The notes beneath the pieces were generated by a model. That model did no database searches. It was given only the letters and a program-made list of their open reading frames with translations, and had not been told where the DNA came from. This document shows positions 57,637 to 64,000 of a stretch of 64,000 nt of DNA, piece after piece (the stretch's first letter is position 1; each line of letters begins with the position of its first letter). The DNA is from Prochlorococcus sp. HOT208_60m_813O14 (GTDB lineage Bacteria > Cyanobacteriota > Cyanobacteriia > PCC-6307 > Cyanobiaceae): positions 1-64,000 of the forward strand of contig MWOO01000142.1 of assembly GCA_002025945.1 (NCBI GenBank), given 5' to 3'. Both the position numbers and the translations under genes were made by a program.

Positions 57637-58224
57637 TTAATTTACTAATTTAGGATCAATTTCTTTTTTGTATCTCTCTTCACAATCTTTAATCACTTTA
57701 ACAGCTTCTTCTATCCCAAAAAAACCATTGACAGTACATGTTCCTGGTTTTTTTAGATCTTTGTAGTGCTCCCAATAATACTTTGTTTCTTTTAACCAAT
57801 GATCTCCAAGGTCTTCATAACTTGAGATATGATCCATTCTTTTATCATCTGCGAGAACCGCTATTACCTTATCATCGACCTCTCCACCATCATCAAATTT
57901 CATCACCCCAATAATCCTTGCTTCCACAATAGATCCGGGTATCAATGGCTCAGTTACCCCAACAATTTCTACATCAAGCGGATCTCCATCTTCATCCCAT
58001 GTCCTTGGAATACATCCATAAGCAAAAGGATATGCAAGTGATGAATAACCTACCCTATCAAGTTTAAGATGACCCGTTTCTGTAATTAATTCATATTTAT
58101 TTATGGTATTAGAGTTCAATTCAACAATAGTATTTATTATTGTATTTGAGCTATCAGTGAAAGCATTTAGTATATGCAATAAATTTGGGGTAACCCTGCT
58201 TGGGGCCTGATTTAGATTTGCCAT
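57637..58224 (-). CDS. ppa: Inorganic pyrophosphatase, family I (canonical)
   Basis: A 195-residue soluble pyrophosphatase that hydrolyses PPi to phosphate, pulling biosynthetic reactions forward. All active-site signatures are intact: INKYELI, DRVGYSSLAYPFAYG, DEDGDPLD (three Asp), DDGGEVDDK and YYWEHYK. Compared with the family member at 42345 it has an N-terminal extension of about 30 residues and different overall wording. I chose ATG at 58224; a TTG one codon earlier is also possible. It converges with hemC and follows the carboxypeptidase gene on the same strand. This is likely the main cellular PPase. Confidence 0.95.
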   Translation of the reverse strand: MANLNQAPSRVTPNLLHILNAFTDSSNTIINTIVELNSNTINKYELITETGHLKLDRVGYSSLAYPFAYGCIPRTWDEDGDPLDVEIVGVTEPLIPGSIVEARIIGVMKFDDGGEVDDKVIAVLADDKRMDHISSYEDLGDHWLKETKYYWEHYKDLKKPGTCTVNGFFGIEEAVKVIKDCEERYKKEIDPKLVN

Positions 58225-58287
58225 CAAGAAATTATTTTTGTTTATCTTACATCCTCACACCTAACCAAATTCTTTAAAAGTAATGTT

Positions 58288-59793
58288 TCAGCAAAAATCA
58301 TTTATTTTAGACCTTAAATGATTAATAAAATAGTTTGGCGATAGTTCTTCATTAGTTACAGCTCTTACCAACTCCATACAATTAACTGATCTGCCATATT
58401 TATGTATATTATTTTTTAACCAAAAGATGATCTTTTGATATTCACCATTTTCAATTAAGTTGTCAATCAAACCTATTTCTCTTTCCATTTGAGAAGATAT
58501 TTGCGCACTTATAACATGTCCTAACAAATATGAGGGGAAATATCCAAACGCCCCTTCACTCCAATGAACATCTTGAAGACAACCTTCTGAATCATTAGAT
58601 GGTTTAATTCCCAGTAATTCATCATATCTTTTATTCCATTCTGTTGGGATATCTTCAGCAGGTAACCCTTTTTCAATTAAATCTATTTCAAGTTCGGTTC
58701 TTATTAATATGTGTAAGCCATAAGTCAATTCATCCGCTTCAACCCTATTTAATCCTGCTTCCAAATGATTAATAGATTTCCATAGTTCTAAATAATTATT
58801 AAAAGGACATCCAGCCGAAACAAATTTGTTAAAAATTCTTTTTGAAAAAGATTTGGATTTAACTATTCTATTTTCCCAAAATAAAGATTGACTTTCATGA
58901 ATACCCATAGAGGTTGCTTGACCTAAAGGCCAAGCAAACCATTGATGACTTTGAGATGGCAACCCCTGCTCATAAATAGAATGCCCCCACTCATGCGCAG
59001 TTGCTAAAAAACTTGATAATGGTTCACGTTCAACAATTCTTGTCGTAATCCTGTAATCATTAGGCCCTAATGTAATCGAAAAAGGATGGGGAGATTTACC
59101 AACAACAACTAGATCTTTATCTCTCCCAAACTCATCAAGTAATTGTGAACATAAAGTATTTTGAGATTCTGGACTCAAATCCCAGTGATATTTCTTGGAT
59201 TTATTAATCCCTCTAATCAACTCTGGGAGAGTATCTTTCAAAGGCTGAAACATTTTACTCATCCACTTTAAAGTTATTTCAGGCTCAAAGGGTTGGGCTA
59301 AAGTTTCCCATGGTGAATATTGATCTGATATTTGTTTTGCCTCTTCAATCCGCAATTTAACTAATTCTTCAAAGAAAGGAAGAAAAATTCTAAAATCTGA
59401 TTTTTCCTTAGCTTCTTGCCAGCTTTCATACCCTTTAGATTTTGCCTTTGCTAAAGACTCAACTAATTTAGGATCTAAATTTCTTTCTCTATTAAATTCC
59501 TTCAATAAAAGACTAATATTTCTTTCTTTATCTTTTTTGAAAAGTTGATTATCGGAATTTAGTTCAATATCTGCCACTTCATTTTTAGCAGATTGTATTA
59601 AATTAGAAAATTCCTCGGAAGAATTTCTTTCATGCAATACTTTTGCAATATAAGTAAGCTGTTCAGACCTCCAAGAAGCACCTTTCTTTGGCATTCCAGT
59701 ATTCTGATCCCAATAAAGTGTATTTTGGATTGAACCTAATATTTGTGTTTCTTTAAGGTAAGCACCCAGCTTATTCCAATGAGTTTCAGCCAA
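58288..59793 (-). CDS. M32 family carboxypeptidase (Taq type)
   Basis: A 501-residue cytosolic zinc metallocarboxypeptidase that trims C-terminal residues from peptides. The zinc site is ATAHEWGHSIYEQGL near residue 265, with the third ligand in HESQSLFWENRI further on. GPNDYRITTRIVE and LWKSINHLEAGLNRVEADELTYGLHILIRTELE (pieces EADELTYGLHI) are family stretches. It starts with TTG at 59793, as no ATG precedes the first conserved region. It diverges from the YjbQ gene across a 108-base region with palindromes. It is 63 bases ahead of ppa on the same strand. Confidence 0.94.
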   Translation of the reverse strand: MAETHWNKLGAYLKETQILGSIQNTLYWDQNTGMPKKGASWRSEQLTYIAKVLHERNSSEEFSNLIQSAKNEVADIELNSDNQLFKKDKERNISLLLKEFNRERNLDPKLVESLAKAKSKGYESWQEAKEKSDFRIFLPFFEELVKLRIEEAKQISDQYSPWETLAQPFEPEITLKWMSKMFQPLKDTLPELIRGINKSKKYHWDLSPESQNTLCSQLLDEFGRDKDLVVVGKSPHPFSITLGPNDYRITTRIVEREPLSSFLATAHEWGHSIYEQGLPSQSHQWFAWPLGQATSMGIHESQSLFWENRIVKSKSFSKRIFNKFVSAGCPFNNYLELWKSINHLEAGLNRVEADELTYGLHILIRTELEIDLIEKGLPAEDIPTEWNKRYDELLGIKPSNDSEGCLQDVHWSEGAFGYFPSYLLGHVISAQISSQMEREIGLIDNLIENGEYQKIIFWLKNNIHKYGRSVNCMELVRAVTNEELSPNYFINHLRSKINDFC

Positions 59794-59813
59794 AGATTTA
59801 AATGGAAATTAGA

Positions 59814-59829
59814 TTTATCTTAAGATAAA
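59814..59829. repeat. 16-bp perfect palindrome between the carboxypeptidase and YjbQ genes
   Basis: TTTATCTTAAGATAAA (59814-59829) is a perfect palindrome with 8-base arms, 20 bases upstream of the carboxypeptidase start. A second, spaced inverted repeat, TATCC-ATAATA-GGATA (59862-59877), lies 25 bases before the YjbQ start. Both are in the divergent promoter region, so they may be binding sites. They are AT-rich, so chance is not excluded. Confidence 0.5.
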
Positions 59830-59901
59830 AATTTTAATGTCTGCAGTAAAACATGCATCTTTATCCATAATAGGATATTGATTAATTAAGTTTTAACTTA
59901 T

Positions 59902-60357
59902 ATGGAACAAATATTTTCAAAATTAAAATTCATAACCCATGGCGAGGATTTTATTGATATCACATATGATTTAAATTTATGTGTTGAAAAAAATAATTTT
60001 CATTCCGGAATTTTAAATTTAACTTCACTTCATACAAGTTGCAGTTTAACTATTAATGAGAACGCAGATCCAAATGTGCTGAGGGACCTAAAAAAGTATA
60101 TGCAATCGATAGTTCCCTATGATTCCTACTTAACTTTATCAAAAAATAGAGAAGAAATATCCTATAAACATTATCAAGAAGGGGCTGACGATATGCCAGC
60201 ACATATTAAAACATCCCTAACAAACACTTGTTTATCTTTGAGTTTTCAAGACGGGAAAATTATGCTTGGCACATGGCAAGCAGTTTATTTATGGGAACAT
60301 CGATTTGATCAAAAGGAAAGATTCATTAATGTTCATATAATTGGTGAGAAAAAGTAA
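59902..60357 (+). CDS. UPF0047/YjbQ family protein
   Basis: A 151-residue beta-rich protein of the UPF0047 (YjbQ) family, a small trimeric fold. Some members show thiamin-phosphate synthase activity, though the physiological role is not settled. The family core HTSCSLTINENADPNVLRDL holds conserved His, Cys and Asn, and the C-terminal GTWQAVYLWEHR contains another conserved pattern. It starts with ATG. It precedes the PCD gene by 36 bases, and they may share a message. No membrane or signal segment. Confidence 0.92.
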   Translation: MEQIFSKLKFITHGEDFIDITYDLNLCVEKNNFHSGILNLTSLHTSCSLTINENADPNVLRDLKKYMQSIVPYDSYLTLSKNREEISYKHYQEGADDMPAHIKTSLTNTCLSLSFQDGKIMLGTWQAVYLWEHRFDQKERFINVHIIGEKK

Positions 60358-60393
60358 GATATTTATAATGTAATAAGTCAGATTTCTTATTTA

Positions 60394-60684
60394 ATGGAAC
60401 CCTACATTTTGCAAGATGAAGAATTGAATGAATTAGTTGTCAAAATACCTGGCTGGGAAATTAAATCTAAACAAATCCAAAGAGAATTTAACTTCGCTAA
60501 TTTTATTGAAGCCTTTGCTTTTATGACTAAGGTTGCTTTAATCTGTGAAAAATATAATCATCATCCTAACTGGGAAAATGTTTATGCAAAAGTAATAATT
60601 AAATTAAATACACATGATCTAGGAGGCATTACGAATCTGGATCAAACATTAGCTTCGGAAATCAACAAAATTTTCGATCAATAA
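60394..60684 (+). CDS. phhB: Pterin-4a-carbinolamine dehydratase (PCD)
   Basis: A 96-residue enzyme of the PCD/DCoH fold with the catalytic set present: His56 and His57 in EKYNHHPNW, Trp60, and His74 in LNTHDLGGIT. PCD dehydrates 4a-hydroxytetrahydropterin to recycle pterins, and in plants and bacteria it may protect other pterin pools. It serves as a useful comparator for the acRAF at 1087, which shares the fold but not these residues. It starts with ATG, between YjbQ and the CobW gene. The pterin source is folE at 18677. Confidence 0.93.
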   Translation: MEPYILQDEELNELVVKIPGWEIKSKQIQREFNFANFIEAFAFMTKVALICEKYNHHPNWENVYAKVIIKLNTHDLGGITNLDQTLASEINKIFDQ

Positions 60685-60713
60685 AAATATAAACTTGTTT
60701 TCAACTATTCAAA

Positions 60714-61757
60714 ATGTCTAAAGATTTATTGCCAGTTACTATTATTAGTGGATTTTTAGGTTCTGGCAAAACTACACTTCTAAATCATATTTTAAAAAAT
60801 CAAGTTGGTATTAAAACAGCTGTTTTAGTCAACGAATTTGGAGAAATCGGAATAGATAATGACTTAATAATAGAAGGCTCAGAGGATATGATCGAATTAA
60901 ATAATGGATGTATATGTTGCTCTATCAATGGCGAATTATTAAATACCGTATCCAAAGTTTTAGAAAGAGCTGAAAAATTAGACTATTTGATTGTTGAAAC
61001 AACTGGATTAGCAGATCCATTACCAGTAGCCATGACTTTTGCGGCTGGTGATCTTAGGGACAAAGTGAGATTAGATTCGATAATCACTGTCATTGATGGA
61101 GAAAATTTTGATTTTGAAATTAATAATACAAGTGTCGCCTATTCTCAAATTTTATACGGAGATATCCTTCTTCTTAATAAATCTGATTTAGTAAATGAAA
61201 AACAATTAAAGAAAATAGAGGAGTTTATAAATAAAATAAAAAAAGAACCAAGGATTTTGAGATCAACTAATAGTGAAGTTGCATTACAAACAATAATGAG
61301 CGTGGGTCTATTTGAGACGGATACTTTTGAATTCGAGAAAAATAAAAAAAATATAGAACAAAATTCAAACGATCATTCTTCCCATTCCCACGATCATTCT
61401 TCCCATTCCCACGATCACTCTTCCCATTCCCACGATCACTCTTCCCATTCTCACGATTTAAATAATATAGAGGGTTTTACATCAGTTTCTTATGAAACAT
61501 TTGAACCATTCTCTTTAAGGAAGTTTCAATATTTCTTAGATAATCAAATCTCAAAAAATGTATTTAGGGCGAAAGGAATATTATGGTTTATGGAAAGTGA
61601 TAGAAAACACATTTTTCACTTATCCGGAAAACGATTTTCTCTTGATGATGAAGAATGGACAAAAGAAAAATCTAACAAGATAGTATTAATTGGTAAAAAC
61701 TTAGATCATCAAACTATTAAGAATCAACTTTCATCCTGTAGATTTAGTACAGATTAG
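60714..61757 (+). CDS. CobW/COG0523 GTPase metal chaperone with His-rich repeat
   Basis: A 347-residue G3E GTPase. Walker A is SGFLGSGKTTLLNH, with the family metal motif NGCICCSI (GCxCC) near residue 65, NKSD near 150 for guanine recognition, and a C-terminal CobW_C domain (about 255-340, FVSYETFEPFS-like SVSYETFEPFS). Between them, at residues 220-247, lies the repeat DHSSHSH four times in tandem, a metal-binding histidine-rich segment. Members deliver zinc or cobalt to target enzymes. The target here is unknown. It starts with ATG, 29 bases after PCD. The permease gene follows. Confidence 0.93.
   Translation: MSKDLLPVTIISGFLGSGKTTLLNHILKNQVGIKTAVLVNEFGEIGIDNDLIIEGSEDMIELNNGCICCSINGELLNTVSKVLERAEKLDYLIVETTGLADPLPVAMTFAAGDLRDKVRLDSIITVIDGENFDFEINNTSVAYSQILYGDILLLNKSDLVNEKQLKKIEEFINKIKKEPRILRSTNSEVALQTIMSVGLFETDTFEFEKNKKNIEQNSNDHSSHSHDHSSHSHDHSSHSHDHSSHSHDLNNIEGFTSVSYETFEPFSLRKFQYFLDNQISKNVFRAKGILWFMESDRKHIFHLSGKRFSLDDEEWTKEKSNKIVLIGKNLDHQTIKNQLSSCRFSTD
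61371..61454 (+). repeat. Four tandem 21-bp repeats in the CobW gene
   Basis: Units start at 61371, 61392, 61413 and 61434 and each encodes DHSSHSH, with only synonymous changes (cat/cac, cccac/ctcac). The near-identity of units shows recent slippage or unequal exchange, so the copy number probably varies among strains. Each unit adds three histidines (twelve over four units), giving a tunable metal-binding patch. Confidence 0.95.
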
Positions 61758-61785
61758 TGTTTACATATTAGGATTTAATTAATTT

Positions 61786-63324
61786 TTGAAAATACTTATT
61801 AAAGGATTTAAAAAAGCATTAACCGAATTAAAACTTTTTTATTTTACTTCGTTTATTGTCGCAATTTTAGTAATCATTCCAATTTCCAATTTTCTTCTTG
61901 AAGGAGTCCAATATGTTGTAAGTGGGAATTTTTCATTAGGCATTGCTGGAGGAGAAGAGGTATTAGAAACTTTAAAAGTTTTAGTACTAACGAGTTTTAT
62001 TGGAGGAGGATTAGGCACTTTAAATGGATGGTTACTTTCAAATTGTGATTTTAAGTTCAGAAAAGTTCTCCGTATTTGTCAGCTTATTCCACTAGCCGCC
62101 CCAGCATACCTAATAACAGCTGTTTTGCAGGATTTAGGAAGTATTTTTGGGTATCAAGTAACCGGTTTATGGTGGGGGGTATTAATACTTTCAATTTCTA
62201 CTTATCCATATGTATTCATTCTTGCTAACGAAAGTTTTAATAAATTTGGAGTTAATCAAATCAATGCTAGTAGAGGATTAGGAGTTGGGCCGTGGAGGAG
62301 CTTCTTTAAAATCGCTTTTCCAATGGCATTACCAGCACTAATAACAGGAATAAGTTTAATGTGTATGGAAGTAATGAATGAGTTAGGTACATTTGCATTA
62401 TTAAATATTCCAAGTATTTCTACAGGTATAGCCGAAAATTGGATAATTGAGGGTAATCCAAAAAGCGCTATTGGACTATCTTTGGTAGCTTTATTAATAA
62501 TTTTCACTTTAATTATTTTTGAAAAATTCTCGAGAAGAAAATCAAAGAGGTGGAGTGAAAATCCTGCATCAAAAGATTCTCAAGGATGGAAATTAAAAAA
62601 AACAAGAGCTCTTTTAGCAATAACAATATCTTTATTTCCTCCAATTTTCTCTTTTGGAATTCCATGTTTTTGGATTCTCCTCAATATCGATCAAATTCAA
62701 AAAGGGTTATCTCTAGAATTACTTACCCTATCATTAAGAACCATAAGTCTAGGATTTTTTACTGCATTAATAACGATGTTATTCTCCTTAATAATTTCCT
62801 TAGCAAGACGACCAAATAAAGGCTTATTACTAGGACTAATAACAAACCTTGCAGGAATAGGTTATGCAATTCCAGGCACTGTATTAGCTTTATCTTTAAT
62901 AAACATTTCTTCTCCAAAATTGAATTTCATTGCTATTTGCTTACTAATTTGGGGTTATCTTGTTCGATTTCTAACTATTTCTAAGGGTTCTATTGATTCA
63001 AGTCTTGAGAGAATTTCTCCTAGTCTAGATGAAGCTGCACTTGGACTAGGAGAGAATTGGCCGGGAATCATCAAAAAAATTCATCTACCTCTTCTTCGGG
63101 GACCAATATTCGTAGGATCACTTTTAGTTTTTGTAGACACGATAAAAGAATTACCCATGACATTTATTTTGAGACCATTTGATTTTGATACTTTATCTGT
63201 GAGGATATATCAATATGCTGGAGATGAAAGAATGGTAGAGGCAATATTACCAGCCATACTTATCATGACTTTAGGCTTTATTGCTTCAATTACATTGATA
63301 CCAAGTTTAGAGAAAAAAAACTAA
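61786..63324 (+). CDS. ABC transporter permease, two fused domains (iron(III)-type FutB-like)
   Basis: A 512-residue permease with about twelve membrane helices and two copies of the binding-protein-dependent transport domain, as in FutB/SfuB/AfuB iron(III) or thiamin/spermidine permeases. The EAA loops that contact the ATPase are visible twice, as ASRGLGVGPWRSFFKIAFP near residue 163 and DEAALGLGENWPGIIKKIHLP near residue 422. The fused two-domain form is typical of iron(III) uptake systems. The ATPase and binding-protein genes are not adjacent. It starts with TTG at 61786. It follows the CobW gene by 28 bases. Confidence 0.88.
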   Translation: MKILIKGFKKALTELKLFYFTSFIVAILVIIPISNFLLEGVQYVVSGNFSLGIAGGEEVLETLKVLVLTSFIGGGLGTLNGWLLSNCDFKFRKVLRICQLIPLAAPAYLITAVLQDLGSIFGYQVTGLWWGVLILSISTYPYVFILANESFNKFGVNQINASRGLGVGPWRSFFKIAFPMALPALITGISLMCMEVMNELGTFALLNIPSISTGIAENWIIEGNPKSAIGLSLVALLIIFTLIIFEKFSRRKSKRWSENPASKDSQGWKLKKTRALLAITISLFPPIFSFGIPCFWILLNIDQIQKGLSLELLTLSLRTISLGFFTALITMLFSLIISLARRPNKGLLLGLITNLAGIGYAIPGTVLALSLINISSPKLNFIAICLLIWGYLVRFLTISKGSIDSSLERISPSLDEAALGLGENWPGIIKKIHLPLLRGPIFVGSLLVFVDTIKELPMTFILRPFDFDTLSVRIYQYAGDERMVEAILPAILIMTLGFIASITLIPSLEKKN

Positions 63325-64000
63325 ATTCTTTTATAAAGTTTTCTTATTAAGAAAGGTAGGCTTAAGAATAAATCTGCCGAGGTAGATATAATCCTAAAAT
63401 AAATTAAGCTAATAAGAATTATATTTTGTGGAATATTTTGGCCAACAAAAAAAAGGAGGCAAGCCTCAAAAACTCCAACTCCTCCTGGGGCTGCGGGGAC
63501 TACCAAACCTAAAGACCATGACAAAGAAAAGATTACCAATAAAAATATGATATTCAAATTATTACTTGAATAAAAAGTATTTAAGCAAATATAAAACCCA
63601 ATAAATTTTGATAAAACAAAACCAATTTCAAGTAATAAGGCTTTGGTTGGGAAAAAAGAAACTATTTCTATTCTCTTTTCAAATTGGTCCTTTGAATTTG
63701 CGAGTCTCAATACCTCAAATATTTTCCCCTTAAGAGAACCTAATCTTCTTAATATAAGGTAAATTAGTTTCCTATTTAAAAAAACTAAAGGCAAAATTAA
63801 AAAAATATAAAGTGGTGAAAAAATCACTCCCAGTGATGCCAATAGAAAAGATCCACTCAACATAAAATAAGGTTCTATAAGTGACGAATATAAAGCAATA
63901 TGACTATTACTTATTTTTTTTATAAAATTAAATCTTTCAACAAAATGCCACATGCCTCCCGGAACATATTTCAGAATATTTGTTAAAACATAAAAAGAAA
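63321..64000 (-). CDS. UPF0104/LPG-synthase-type membrane protein (flippase-like), partial
   Basis: The gene runs off the right edge. The frame remains open upstream of the internal ATG at 63953 with KYVPGGMWHF, which fits the conserved tYiPGgiW stretch of the UPF0104/lysylphosphatidylglycerol synthase transmembrane family, so the true start lies beyond base 64000. Seven or so hydrophobic segments are present. VVPAAPGGVGVFEACLLF near residue 155 is the most typical motif (two Gly, Phe-Glu). Members are proposed lipid or polyprenyl-carrier flippases. It overlaps the permease stop by four bases in convergent orientation. Confidence 0.85.
   Translation of the reverse strand, partial: SFYVLTNILKYVPGGMWHFVERFNFIKKISNSHIALYSSLIEPYFMLSGSFLLASLGVIFSPLYIFLILPLVFLNRKLIYLILRRLGSLKGKIFEVLRLANSKDQFEKRIEIVSFFPTKALLLEIGFVLSKFIGFYICLNTFYSSNNLNIIFLLVIFSLSWSLGLVVPAAPGGVGVFEACLLFFVGQNIPQNIILISLIYFRIISTSADLFLSLPFLIRKLYKRI

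Noticed and set aside
58252-58261. TCCTCACACC, similar to the core of the cyanobacterial small RNA Yfr1
   Set aside because: Only ten bases match, no flanking stem-loop or terminator of Yfr1 is present, and Yfr1 is normally located next to trxA/guaB.
61371-61454. Short tandem repeats resembling a CRISPR array
   Set aside because: There are no spacers between units; they are codon repeats for DHSSHSH inside an intact gene.

Overview
The window is AT-rich, densely coded bacterial DNA from a marine picocyanobacterium, almost certainly a high-light Prochlorococcus. The grounds are an alpha-carboxysome operon with form IA RuBisCO, both protochlorophyllide reductases, PsaM, Psb27, an AAR/ADO alkane pair, a ferrochelatase with a chlorophyll-binding-type tail, very short intergenic gaps and frequent TTG starts. 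No rRNA, tRNA, CRISPR array or insertion sequence was seen. Both ends cut genes: a gloB fragment on the left and a flippase-like membrane protein on the right.

Layout. 1-1.1 kb: end of gloB, a RidA protein and a small unknown. 1.1-9.8 kb: carboxysome block, transcribed leftwards: csoS1, rbcL, rbcS, csoS2, csoSCA, csoS4A, csoS4B and an acRAF-type RuBisCO assembly factor. ham1 (rightward) and csoS1D (leftward) lie on the other side of a 327-bp control region rich in inverted repeats. 9.8-16.7 kb: chlorophyll block (chlN, chlB, chlL, then por on the other strand), psaM and a frameshifted lipoate ligase. 16.7-24 kb: M50 protease, trpF, folE, then SDR, accA, aar and ado, a fatty-acid to alkane group, and a creatininase-like protein. 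24-30.6 kb: an S1-domain protein overlapping a Tab2-like protein, a PgeF/YfiH protein with no standard start codon, an SNase-like secreted protein, ilvB and hemH. 30.6-41 kb: a lone tyrosine recombinase, cobO, pyrH, frr, a reductase, tal, ftsI with an FtsL-like partner, a CPBP protease and a two-domain phosphatase. 41-50 kb: lepB, an ArsC/Spx-like protein, a family I pyrophosphatase with altered catalytic residues, an HTH protein, proS, psb27, purA, a PfkB kinase, cutA, cobK and ssb. 50-64 kb: DUF2854, argB, DUF3153, priA, the principal sigma factor, hemC, a second and intact pyrophosphatase, an M32 carboxypeptidase, YjbQ, a true PCD, a CobW GTPase with a His-rich repeat and an ABC permease.

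How it fits together. The left third couples CO2 fixation (shell, scaffold, carbonic anhydrase, RuBisCO, assembly factor) with chlorophyll synthesis and photosystem subunits. hemC, hemH, chlLNB and por are steps of one tetrapyrrole pathway. The most unusual signal is a 14-base sequence, TTGAACATTCCACA, present three times and only in the csoS1/ham1 and priA/sigA intergenic regions, always pointing towards csoS1 or sigA. It is accompanied in both places by GACAGG/CCTGTC inverted repeats that can form stem-loops. This suggests an undescribed regulatory element or small RNA linking carboxysome expression with the main sigma factor.
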